DNA of 7,727 bases from JBBQNR01 sp038330145 (GCA_038330145.1 JBBQNR010000112.1:1-7727), one strand, 5' to 3'; shown: positions 1 through 5,938, counted from the first letter of the stretch. Numbers and translations are program-made. Notes: generated by a model from the sequence alone, not told the origin.

Positions 1-789
1 TCCCAGCTGCCGATGATTCCCGGCGGCGAGGTCGTCGGGACGACGCCTGAGGGCGAGCGCGTGCTCGCGCTCGTGCAGGGCGGCTACGCCGAGAAGGCGG
101 TTGCCGCGCCCGGCATGACGTTCCCGATTCCCGAGGGCGTCGACGACGGAGAGGCGCTTGCTCTCGTCGTTCAGGGAACGACCGCTTGGCACCTGCTGCG
201 CACCTGCACGCACATGGCAGAGGGCGAGAGCGTCGTCGTGCACGCCGGCGCCGGCGGTGTCGGGACGCTTGCGATACAGCTCGCGAAGCTCTGGGGCGCC
301 GGGCGCGTGATCGCGACCGCGTCGAGCGATGAGAAGCGGCAGATGACCCTCGAGCTCGGCGCCGACGCCGCGATCGACGCAAATGCGGACGACCTCAAGC
401 AGGCGATCGAGGATGCCAACGGCGGCGAGAAGGTCGACGTCGTGCTGGAGATGGTCGGCGGCAGCGTCTTCGATCAGAGCCTTGCTGCGCTGGCGCCGTT
501 CGGACGTCTGGCCTTCTTCGGCATGGCGGGTCGTAAGCCGCCGACGCCAATCGAGCCCGGGTCGTTGCTGCAGAAGAGCCGCGCCGTGATCGGCTTCTGG
601 CTCATTCACAGCATCGGTCGTCCCGGCATGCTGTCGGAGCCCTTGAAGGAGCTGTTCGACATGGTCGCCGCCGGCAAGCTCAAGCCGGTGATGGGCGGCA
701 CGTACCCGCTCGCCGATGCGCGCAGGGCCCACGAGGACATGCGGGCCCGCCGCACTCACGGCAAGCTGGTCATCGACCCGCGAGCCTGA
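1..789 (+). CDS. Zinc-free MDR oxidoreductase, quinone oxidoreductase-like (5'-truncated by window edge)
   Basis: The reading frame is open from base 1 (S-Q-L-P-M-I-P-G-G-E), so the ATG at 13 is internal and the true start lies left of the window. 262 residues are visible; the family is about 320, so roughly 60 N-terminal residues are missing. What remains is the end of the GroES-like catalytic domain (PGGEVVG), then a Rossmann domain beginning with HAGAGGVGTLAIQLAK near visible residue 77, the NAD(P)H-binding glycine-rich turn. The later LEMVGG and FGRLAFFGMAG strands and the C-terminal G-K-L-V-I end are typical of zeta-crystallin/quinone reductase members of the medium-chain dehydrogenase superfamily. 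No catalytic zinc cysteines are seen. Expected role: cytoplasmic NADPH-dependent reduction of quinones or enones; the substrate cannot be read. Stop TGA at 787-789. Confidence 0.9.
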   Translation, partial: SQLPMIPGGEVVGTTPEGERVLALVQGGYAEKAVAAPGMTFPIPEGVDDGEALALVVQGTTAWHLLRTCTHMAEGESVVVHAGAGGVGTLAIQLAKLWGAGRVIATASSDEKRQMTLELGADAAIDANADDLKQAIEDANGGEKVDVVLEMVGGSVFDQSLAALAPFGRLAFFGMAGRKPPTPIEPGSLLQKSRAVIGFWLIHSIGRPGMLSEPLKELFDMVAAGKLKPVMGGTYPLADARRAHEDMRARRTHGKLVIDPRA

Positions 790-795
790 GACGCC

Positions 796-811
796 GCGGG
801 TGCTCGCCCGC
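796..811 (+). terminator. Weak stem-loop after the oxidoreductase gene
   Basis: GCGGG (796-800) pairs with CCCGC (807-811) around a 6-base loop, seven bases after the stop codon. There is no T tract, so this is at best a weak factor-independent terminator. The rest of the 129-base gap to the next gene holds the promoter candidate described separately. Confidence 0.2.
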
Positions 812-851
812 CGCTAGAGCAGCCTGATCAGAGGGCCGGCGGGGGAAACTG

Positions 852-881
852 TTGCGCCGAGCCGATCGGCTGTTCTAGGCT
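852..881 (+). promoter_or_regulatory. Candidate promoter with a palindrome in the spacer
   Basis: TTGCGC (852-857) and TAGGCT (876-881) are separated by 18 bases, a fair sigma-70-type arrangement for a high-GC actinobacterium. A perfect 12-base palindrome, AGCCGATCGGCT (860-871), fills most of the spacer, where a bound repressor would block polymerase. A small hairpin (GTGTC 886-890 with GACAC 901-905) lies between the predicted transcription start and the ribosome binding site of the small gene at 919. Both the promoter and the operator are inferred from sequence only. Confidence 0.35.
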
Positions 882-918
882 CGCGGTGTCTGTGGTTTCC
901 GACACGGAAGGGAATCCC

Positions 919-1041
919 GTGGTCTACCAGCACTCTGCCCGACGCGCGTTCATGGCCGTCACATTGATCCTGATCCTGGGCTCTCTGCTGATGGTGCTTC
1001 CGATCCTGACCGTCGTCGCAAAAATCGCGGCCACTTCTTGA
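919..1041 (+). CDS. Small single-span membrane protein (40 aa)
   Basis: This GTG-started reading frame encodes 40 residues. A short polar, basic N-terminus (V-V-Y-Q-H-S-A-R-R-A-F) is followed by one continuous hydrophobic stretch at about residues 12-34 (MAVTLILILG, then SLLMVLPILTVV) and a short tail K-I-A-A-T-S. Arg-Arg before the span favours the N-terminus inside the cell. The start is chosen because GGAAGGGAA (906-914) lies 4-5 bases before GTG. An alternative ATG at 952 would leave only the hydrophobic part and has no ribosome binding site. A promoter candidate with TAGGCT sits about 40 bases upstream. The family is not recognised; a small membrane regulator or a structural peptide are both possible. 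Its length makes chance coding a real alternative, but the start signal plus clean hydrophobic pattern supports it. Confidence 0.55.
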   Translation: MVYQHSARRAFMAVTLILILGSLLMVLPILTVVAKIAATS

Positions 1042-1080
1042 CCAGGCGCCGTGCACGACCGCCATGGTCGACGTGACCGT

Positions 1081-1107
1081 GCAGCCTTAGAGCCTTCCTA
1101 GGGCTGC
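1081..1107. terminator. Bidirectional stem-loop between convergent small genes
   Basis: GCAGCCTTAG (1081-1090) pairs with CTAGGGCTGC (1098-1107) over 10 pairs, one of them G-U, around a 7-base loop. It lies 39 bases after the plus-strand small gene and overlaps the last codons and stop of the minus-strand small gene. On the plus strand it is followed by TTCT, only a hint of a T tract. A second small hairpin (CGACC 1056-1060 with GGTCG 1066-1070) lies beside it. The arrangement suits a shared terminator for convergent transcripts. Confidence 0.5.
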
Positions 1108-1313
1108 TTCTCGGCCTCCACGCGGTCGGCGTGCCGGGCACGCACCTCGGCACGGCGGGCGAGCGACTCGTCGTGCTGTTCCTGTGCGGCGCCGCTCCAG
1201 GCCTTGGCCTCGGCTGCCTTGCGGGTAGAACGTTCGCCGAGCAGTTTGACCAGGCTCGCGATCATCAGGACCGTCAACACGGCGACGGCTATCAAAGTGA
1301 GGGCAACGTCCAT
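1098..1313 (-). CDS. Small membrane-anchored protein with charged helical tail (71 aa)
   Basis: The chosen ATG (complement of 1311-1313) begins M-D-V-A-L-T-L-I. It is preceded by AAGGGAGG (complement of 1321-1328) with a 7-base spacer, a near-ideal ribosome binding site. The upstream in-frame ATG at 1358 would add 15 residues and lacks such a site. Residues 2-25 form one transmembrane segment rich in V, L, I and A. Residues 26-71 are strongly charged and alanine-rich (ERSTRKAAEAKAW, then RRAEVRARHADRVEAEKQ), predicting a long amphipathic or coiled-coil helix in the cytoplasm. The architecture resembles small actinobacterial membrane-anchored helical proteins, but no family is recognised and no enzymatic motif is visible. 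It lies downstream of the DUF309 gene on the same strand, 72 bases away, with a hairpin between, so it probably has its own promoter. Confidence 0.75.
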   Translation of the reverse strand: MDVALTLIAVAVLTVLMIASLVKLLGERSTRKAAEAKAWSGAAQEQHDESLARRAEVRARHADRVEAEKQP

Positions 1314-1357
1314 GACGGCCCCTCCCTTCATCGAAGGTGAGTGTCCAACATAGCCCA

Positions 1358-1375
1358 CAGCGGGTGCGCCCGCTG
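1358..1375 (-). terminator. Perfect hairpin downstream of the DUF309 gene
   Basis: CAGCGGG (1358-1364) and CCCGCTG (1369-1375) form a perfect 7-pair stem with a 4-base loop (TGCG). It begins 11 bases after the DUF309 stop when read on the minus strand. The sequence after it on that strand is TGGGCTATGTT, so there is no proper T tract. It is best read as a GC-rich terminator of the kind common in high-GC genomes. Confidence 0.5.
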
Positions 1376-1385
1376 CCGTTGCCGC

Positions 1386-1811
1386 TCATGACAGCCATTC
1401 GACACGCGGGATCAGCTCACGGTCGAAGCCCTCCAGCCCACGACCGCCCACTCGCTCGAGCTCTGCGAGGCAACCCTCGGTGGCAACGATGAGCCGGTCG
1501 ACGTCCACGTTCATGCAGCCGCTGCGGAAGGGCTCGAGATAGGAGATTCCGCGCTTCCACAGGGCCGAGGCACCGGAGGCGTTGCCGCGCTGCAGGTGCT
1601 CGAAACCGACGCCGATCTGGAGAATCCCCTGGTAGAGGTAGCGGACCGGATCGCGCTCGGCGATCCACTCCAACTCGAGCATCTCGTGCTGCTCGAAGAA
1701 CTCTCCGCGGTTGAACTGCTCGATGCCCTCGCGCAGGCGCAGCGGCGGATCGTCGCCGCAGCGGTCGGAGCGCTGCCCGCGGCCGGGGCGGTGGGGCGGA
1801 GCTTCGCTCAT
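1386..1811 (-). CDS. DUF309 family protein
   Basis: The 141-residue product carries the DUF309 signature at residues 33-49, FNRGEFFEQHEMLELEW, with the conserved His42-Glu43. It continues with the second helix pair (YLYQGILQIGVGFEHLQRGN, residues 58-77) and the segment ALWKRGISYLEPF (83-95). DUF309 proteins are small all-alpha cytoplasmic proteins of unproven function; a metal-binding or hydrolase role has been suggested from the conserved acidic and His residues, but I cannot confirm this. The first 27 residues are Arg/Pro-rich and outside the domain. No ribosome binding site precedes the ATG at 1811. Instead TAGAAT (complement of 1821-1826) ends 9 bases before it, which fits a leaderless or nearly leaderless transcript. 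The gene diverges from the secreted-protein gene. Confidence 0.85.
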   Translation of the reverse strand: MSEAPPHRPGRGQRSDRCGDDPPLRLREGIEQFNRGEFFEQHEMLELEWIAERDPVRYLYQGILQIGVGFEHLQRGNASGASALWKRGISYLEPFRSGCMNVDVDRLIVATEGCLAELERVGGRGLEGFDRELIPRVEWLS

Positions 1812-1820
1812 TGCTCGTCG

Positions 1821-1826
1821 ATTCTA
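1821..1826 (-). promoter_or_regulatory. Candidate -10 box for a near-leaderless DUF309 transcript
   Basis: Read on the minus strand this is TAGAAT, five of six matches to the TATAAT consensus. The gap to the DUF309 ATG is only 9 bases, so transcription would start at or within about three bases of the start codon. No convincing -35 box is seen 17-18 bases upstream. Leaderless mRNAs are common in actinobacteria, which makes this plausible. Confidence 0.35.
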
Positions 1827-1883
1827 AGGACGCGGCGCGCCCGGTCCGCGAAGTCGCCGCTCGAATGCGCGAGCCACGATAAC

Positions 1884-1912
1884 TTGACAGGCGAGTGGCG
1901 GGCGGGAAATGT
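1884..1912 (+). promoter_or_regulatory. TTGACA box in the divergent region, candidate promoter of the rightward operon
   Basis: A perfect TTGACA (1884-1889) stands out in this GC-rich DNA. With a 17-base spacer the -10 position would be AAATGT (1907-1912), a poor match. The TTGACA is therefore the main support for a promoter driving the secreted-protein operon. Just upstream, GCTCG (1859-1863) and CGAGC (1870-1874) form an inverted repeat around 6 bases that could be an operator. The whole divergent gap (1812-1946) shows nothing else recognisable apart from the short leader frame listed next. Confidence 0.3.
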
Positions 1913-1950
1913 CGGCACCCGTCCATCGACGGCCCCCCAGAGCCCAGTGA
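1909..1950 (+). CDS. Possible 13-codon leader peptide overlapping the secreted-protein start
   Basis: ATG at 1909 opens a frame reading M-S-A-P-V-H-R-R-P-P-R-A-Q and ends at TGA 1948-1950. That stop overlaps the GTG start proposed for the secreted protein (1947-1949) in a GTGA junction, the classic geometry of translational coupling. GGCGGGCGGGAA directly precedes the ATG but is only a weak ribosome binding site. Such a leader would explain why the GTG has no site of its own. The Arg-Arg-Pro-Pro-Arg run could slow ribosomes. A frame this short can arise by chance, so confidence is low. Confidence 0.25.
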   Translation: MSAPVHRRPPRAQ

Positions 1951-3359
1951 ACCCATCAACGCTCATCCCAATCAGCTGCTCCCGCGTCCTGTTCCGCAGA
2001 GGTGCCGCTCATGTAATCGGGGCACTCGCGGTCCTGATTGGATCGCTGGCCCTTGTGCCGCCGCCCCAGGCTGCGGCGACGGTCCAGGCCACCTCGTTCC
2101 TGGACAACGGCGTGATCAAGGTTGGGATTGATGCCAGCGGCGCGATTGCCTACCTGTCCCGATCGGGGAGCACCGACAATCTCATCAACACCTACGACCG
2201 TGGACGGGAGGTGCAGCAGTCGTACTACGCCGGTGACGCACTTGATCGACGTGCGTCCGGGCAGCACCGCGCGTGGTCTCCATGGCCGTGGAATCCCATC
2301 GGCGCCGGCGATGCCTACGGCAACCGGGCAACGGCGAGCTACTCGAACAACACCTCGACCGGAATGTACGTGAGGATCCAGCCGTTGCTGTGGGACATGT
2401 GGAACGAGCGGTGCGAGTGCCAGTTCGAGACGTGGATCAACCTGGAGGGCAGGAGAGTTCGCGTGCACAACAAGTTGACGACGTTCAGGTCGGACAATCG
2501 CTGGAACGCTCAATCGCGTGATCAAGAGCTACCGGCCGCCTATCCAATAGCGAACCTTGGTCGTGTCGTTTCCTACACCGGCAGTAGGCCGTTCACTGGA
2601 GCTGCACCGAGCCAAATTCCAAAGTCCACCAGCTGGGTTTGGTCGAGATGGACGACGTGGGAGCATTGGGGCGCGTGCGTCGATACGAGCGATTTCGGTG
2701 TCGGGGTCTACACGCCGGGGCGTACAACCTTCCTGGGCGGCCTGAGTGGCAGCGCAAGCGGCACCACCACGTCGAGCAACACTTGCTACCTCGCACCCGT
2801 GGAAACGGTTCCCCTCGACAAGACGAGCACGTTCGATTACGACTACTGGCTCGTTGTCGGAACGATCGACCAGATCCGACAACAGGTGTACGAGCTGAAC
2901 GAATGGACTCCCGCCCCCGCTCCGGGTTTTCGCTCGGGCAACGCCCAGGTCTGGAACTTCAATGCCAACGGCGACTTTGGGGCATGGTCTCCGAACGACT
3001 ACATCTCGCCCAGGACGGTGAGCAACGGCGCGTTCAACGGAACGTCAACCGGATCAGATCCCTTCATGATCAGCGCCTGGCTCCAGAAGCCGGGTCGAGA
3101 CAAGAAGGTGGTCGTCAGAATGCGCAACGGCACAGACAGCACAAGCGCCCAGCTCTTCTTCACCACTGCAACGGACGGCTCGTGGAGCCAGGCAAAGAGC
3201 AAGCGCGTCACGATTTCGCCCAAGAGTGACTTTCGTTCGTACAGCTTCGACATGTCAGATGTCCCGGCCTGGACCGGCACCATTACCCGCCTGCGACTCG
3301 ATCCGGTGTATACGAAAGGACCGTTTGCAGTCGACTGGATTCGCATCGGGCGCTACTGA
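1947..3359 (+). CDS. Secreted two-domain beta-rich protein with C-terminal carbohydrate-binding-like module
   Basis: The open frame runs upstream to 1596, but that part is antisense to the DUF309 gene. GTG 1947 is preferred because it starts just before a textbook signal peptide: basic R-V-L-F-R-R-G at 13-19, hydrophobic core at 23-37, PPPQAAA before cleavage near 44. The mature protein is about 425 residues. Residues 50-318 form a Trp/Tyr-rich domain with GREVQQSYYAG (86-96), WSPWPWNPIGAGDAYG (110-125) and QELPAAYP (193-200). I remember such sequences from uncharacterised secreted proteins but cannot name the family. Its four cysteines (156, 158, 244, 280) could make two disulfides. Residues about 335-470 resemble jelly-roll sugar-binding modules: WNFNANGDFGAWSPN at the start, then GTITRLRLDPV and DWIRIGRY at the end. 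Likely role: extracellular polysaccharide binding or processing. No catalytic motif is recognised. Its GC content is visibly lower than its neighbours. Confidence 0.8.
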   Translation: MNPSTLIPISCSRVLFRRGAAHVIGALAVLIGSLALVPPPQAAATVQATSFLDNGVIKVGIDASGAIAYLSRSGSTDNLINTYDRGREVQQSYYAGDALDRRASGQHRAWSPWPWNPIGAGDAYGNRATASYSNNTSTGMYVRIQPLLWDMWNERCECQFETWINLEGRRVRVHNKLTTFRSDNRWNAQSRDQELPAAYPIANLGRVVSYTGSRPFTGAAPSQIPKSTSWVWSRWTTWEHWGACVDTSDFGVGVYTPGRTTFLGGLSGSASGTTTSSNTCYLAPVETVPLDKTSTFDYDYWLVVGTIDQIRQQVYELNEWTPAPAPGFRSGNAQVWNFNANGDFGAWSPNDYISPRTVSNGAFNGTSTGSDPFMISAWLQKPGRDKKVVVRMRNGTDSTSAQLFFTTATDGSWSQAKSKRVTISPKSDFRSYSFDMSDVPAWTGTITRLRLDPVYTKGPFAVDWIRIGRY

Positions 3360-3378
3360 CGCGGAAAGCAAGGAACGC

Positions 3379-4209
3379 ATGAGCCAAGTCCCAAACCTCA
3401 CCCTCCACGACGGCATCGAGATCCCACAGCTCGGATTCGGTGTCTTCCAGGTCCCTCCGGACGACACCCAGAAGGTCGTCGAGCAGGCGCTCGAGGTCGG
3501 ATACCGCCACATCGACACCGCCGCCGCCTACGGCAACGAGAAGGGAGTCGGAAAGGCGGTGGCGAGCTCTGGAATCCCGCGCGAGGACATCTTCGTGACG
3601 ACGAAGCTCTGGAACTCGAGCCAGGGCTTCGACTCGGCGCTGGAGACCTTCGACAAGAGTCTTGGGCGACTCAGCATGGGCCACGTCGACCTCTACCTCA
3701 TCCACTGGCCGGTCCCTTCGCTGGACCGCTACGTCGAGACGTGGCGCGCGTTCGAGCGCATCCACGGCGAGGGACGGGCGAGGACGATCGGCGTTTCGAA
3801 CTTCCGCAGCGATGATCTGCGGCGGCTCGAGGCCGAGACCGAGACGCGCCCTACGGTCAACCAGGTCGAGCTCCATCCGCAACTGCAGCAGCGCGAGCTG
3901 CGCGCCTGGCACGAGCAACACGGAATCGCGACCGAGGCCTGGAGCCCGCTAGCACAGGGTGCCGTGCTCGACGATGAGACGATCACGGGTATCGCGCGAG
4001 CCCACGGAAAGACCGCGGCGCAGACGATCCTTCGCTGGCACCTTCAGCTCGGCAACGTCGTGATCCCAAAGTCGGTCACGCCGGAGCGAATCCGCGAGAA
4101 CTTCAACCTGTTCGACTTCGAGCTCTCCGAGCAGGAGATGGACATGATCGGCGCGCTCGATCGCGGCGAGCGCACCGGACCGGACCCCGCCACCTTCGCG
4201 CTCGCGTAG
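3379..4209 (+). CDS. Aldo/keto reductase, AKR5 (2,5-diketo-D-gluconate reductase-like)
   Basis: This 276-residue NADPH-dependent reductase has the full AKR catalytic tetrad: Asp46 and Tyr51 in GYRHIDTAAAYGNEKGVG, Lys76 in TTKLWN, and His109 in DLYLIHWPVP. The barrel start (IPQLGFGVFQV) and the C-terminal cofactor segment VIPKSVTPERIRENF also match. The ending LDRGERTGPDP is typical of the actinobacterial AKR5/DkgA-like group. It would reduce aldehydes or ketones, including keto-sugars, in the cytoplasm; the physiological substrate is not readable. The start at ATG 3379 is chosen because AAGGA (3370-3374) lies four bases before it and M-S-Q-V-P-N-L-T fits the family N-terminus. An in-frame extension upstream overlaps the secreted-protein gene. 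The 19-base gap to that gene and the 2-base gap to the regulator indicate one transcript. Confidence 0.95.
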   Translation: MSQVPNLTLHDGIEIPQLGFGVFQVPPDDTQKVVEQALEVGYRHIDTAAAYGNEKGVGKAVASSGIPREDIFVTTKLWNSSQGFDSALETFDKSLGRLSMGHVDLYLIHWPVPSLDRYVETWRAFERIHGEGRARTIGVSNFRSDDLRRLEAETETRPTVNQVELHPQLQQRELRAWHEQHGIATEAWSPLAQGAVLDDETITGIARAHGKTAAQTILRWHLQLGNVVIPKSVTPERIRENFNLFDFELSEQEMDMIGALDRGERTGPDPATFALA

Positions 4210-4211
4210 CC

Positions 4212-5795
4212 GTGGATCCCGTAGGAGGTACAGAGCAGCTGGATCGAGTCGAGCGGCCGATCCGCGCCGCCGAGCTGGTCGGCGCCCTCTCGATCGCAAC
4301 CGACCTCGGCACCGGGCAGCCGCTCGAGCATGCTGTCCGCACCGCCGTGCTCGCGGTCCGTCTCGGCGAGCTCGCCGGAGCGTCCGCGGAGGAGCTAGCG
4401 GACACCTACTACGTTGCGCTCCTCCACGCCTCGGGGTGCACGTCGAACGGGCACGAGGCGGCACAGCTGTTCGGCGACGACATCGCGCACAGGGCCGCGT
4501 TCTACCTCGTCGACCCGACCAACCCCGCGGAGGTGCTCGAGTTCTACAGGTCCAACGTCGGGCTCGGCCGAACCTCGGAGGTCCGTTCCAAGATGATCGA
4601 GGACGCGATCGCCAACGCGGCCCCGAGGGCCCGTGAGGCGTTCGCGACGATGTGCGAGGTGGCGCAGCGGTTCGCGGGATGGCTCGGCCTGGATCCCAAC
4701 ATCGAGGCGGCGCTCGCGTACGTCTTCGCGCGCTGGGACGGACGGGGCTTCCCGGACGTCGCCGGCGACGCGATCCCCTTGCCGATGCGTCTCCTGCACG
4801 TGGCGAGAGACACGTCCCTCTTCCTATCCGCCGCGGGTCCCGACGAGGCTCGCTCCGTTGTCGAGAGTCGATCGGGCGGCGCATACGAGCCCCGGCTCGC
4901 CGCGATCGTCGTGCGGAACCTCGACGAGATGCTCGCCGAGCTGGACGAGACGCGGATGTGGGAGCACGCACTCGAGAGCGAGCCGTCTCCACCGATCTGG
5001 CTCTCCGGGGACCGGATCGACGCCGCGTTCGCGACCATCGCCGCGATCGTCGGTCTGAAGTCCCCATGGCTGCGCGAGCACTCGACGGATGTGGCGGAGC
5101 TCGCCGAGGCCGCCGCCTGGCGCATGGGCCTTCCGGCCGACTCCGTCACCCTCCTGCGGCACGCGGCGCTCGCCCACGACCTCGGGCGGGTCGGCGTGTC
5201 GAATGCGATCTGGGAGAAGCCGGGACCGCTCGGATTCGGTGAGTGGGAACGCGTGCGGCTGCACGCGCACTACACCGAGCGCGCATTTGCCCAGTCTCCG
5301 GCGCTGGCTCCGATCGGGCTCCTGGCCGGCGCACACCACGAGCGCCTCGACGGGTCCGGCTACCACCGCGGCGCTCGCGGCCCGGCGCTCGACCAAGGCG
5401 CCCGCATCCTCGCCGCCGCCGACTGCTACGTCGCCATGCGCGAGGCGCGGCCGTACAGGCCGGCTCTCGACGCGCCGGCGGCAGAGGCAGAGTTGACGCG
5501 TGAGGCCGAACAGGAGCGGCTCGACCCGGACGCCGTCGACGCGGTGCTCGGTGCCGCGGGCCACCGTGTCTCGAAGCGGCCGCGCGAGCTACCGGCCGGC
5601 CTGACACCGCGCGAGCTGGAGGTGCTCCTCGCCCTCGTGCACGGGGAGTCGAACCAGGCGATCGGCGACGGTCTCGGCATCTCCGCCAAGACCGTCGGGC
5701 ACCACGTCCAGCACTTGTACGAGAAGGCCGGGGTCCGCAGCCGGGCCGCCGCAACGCTCTGGGCCTTCGAGCAGGACCTCGTTCACACGGCATAG
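4212..5795 (+). CDS. Tandem HD-GYP-like phosphohydrolase with C-terminal LuxR-type HTH
   Basis: The 527-residue product has three parts. Residues 17-240 are a degenerate HD-GYP-like domain: His40 is kept, but the HD pair reads LHAS (71-74) and the HH-E motif reads VFARWDGRGFP (171-181). Residues 275-450 are a second copy with His290, His322-Asp323 (AHDLGRVGV), His375-His376-Glu377 and Asp380 (HHERLDGSGY), and Asp404 followed by ARPYRPAL. The GYP triplet is GYH (383-385). Residues 460-520 are a LuxR/GerE helix-turn-helix (LTPRELEVLLALVHGES, then AIGDGLGISAKTVGHHVQHL). HD-GYP domains hydrolyse cyclic-di-GMP; here the second copy may be active and the first is probably a regulatory relic. It is likely a ligand- or nucleotide-responsive DNA-binding regulator. 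GTG 4212 starts two bases after the reductase stop. A strong AGGAGGT (4223-4229) inside the frame instead points to CTG 4239 as a possible start. Confidence 0.88.
   Translation: MDPVGGTEQLDRVERPIRAAELVGALSIATDLGTGQPLEHAVRTAVLAVRLGELAGASAEELADTYYVALLHASGCTSNGHEAAQLFGDDIAHRAAFYLVDPTNPAEVLEFYRSNVGLGRTSEVRSKMIEDAIANAAPRAREAFATMCEVAQRFAGWLGLDPNIEAALAYVFARWDGRGFPDVAGDAIPLPMRLLHVARDTSLFLSAAGPDEARSVVESRSGGAYEPRLAAIVVRNLDEMLAELDETRMWEHALESEPSPPIWLSGDRIDAAFATIAAIVGLKSPWLREHSTDVAELAEAAAWRMGLPADSVTLLRHAALAHDLGRVGVSNAIWEKPGPLGFGEWERVRLHAHYTERAFAQSPALAPIGLLAGAHHERLDGSGYHRGARGPALDQGARILAAADCYVAMREARPYRPALDAPAAEAELTREAEQERLDPDAVDAVLGAAGHRVSKRPRELPAGLTPRELEVLLALVHGESNQAIGDGLGISAKTVGHHVQHLYEKAGVRSRAAATLWAFEQDLVHTA
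4223..4229 (+). promoter_or_regulatory. Strong ribosome binding site inside the annotated regulator frame
   Basis: AGGAGGT is a full anti-16S match. The nearest in-frame downstream candidate start is CTG 4239-4241, ten bases after the AGGAGG core. The GTG at 4212 has no ribosome binding site but abuts the previous stop. If CTG is used the protein loses nine residues (D-P-V-G-G-T-E-Q region) and no domain. The site therefore decides between a coupled GTG start and an unusual CTG start. Confidence 0.5.
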
Positions 5796-5839
5796 AGCCC
5801 TTAACGGAAATGCCGGCGATGCCGGTGTTTTAAGGGCTC
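5795..5839 (+). terminator. Strong nested stem-loop at the end of the regulator operon
   Basis: GAGCCCTTAA (5795-5804) and TTAAGGGCTC (5830-5839) pair perfectly over 10 bases. Inside, CCGGC (5813-5817) and GCCGG (5821-5825) make a second stem with a 3-base loop. ATGCCGG occurs twice directly (5810-5816 and 5819-5825). The first base of the left arm is the third base of the TAG stop codon, and ATA flanks both ends (5792-5794 and 5840-5842). A terminator is the simplest reading, although no T tract follows. It could also be a very small inverted-repeat element. A further hairpin (GGGC 5843-5846 with GCCC 5851-5854) follows at once. Confidence 0.6.
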
Positions 5840-5938
5840 ATAGGGCGTTCGCCCGATGCGGCCCGGGCAGCCGGGGTAGATACTCGCCTCACCATCGGCG
5901 TCGAGTCGCGGCGCCGAGAACCGCAGAGGAGGCGAAGG

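Noticed and set aside
1596..1946. N-terminal extension of the secreted-protein frame back to ATG 1596
   Set aside because: It is antisense to the conserved DUF309 domain and would bury the signal peptide in the interior of the protein.
3226..3378. Upstream extension of the aldo/keto reductase
   Set aside because: It overlaps the C-terminal module of the secreted protein. The family N-terminus and ribosome binding site fit ATG 3379.
3949..5067. 372-residue open frame on the minus strand
   Set aside because: It is Arg/Ser/Pro-rich and low in complexity, opposite the clearly coding reductase end and HD-GYP gene. It is a typical shadow frame of GC-rich DNA.
5146..5793. 215-residue minus-strand frame opposite the LuxR domain
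   Set aside because: Extreme Arg/Ala/Pro bias with no motif; the plus strand has conserved domains over the whole stretch.
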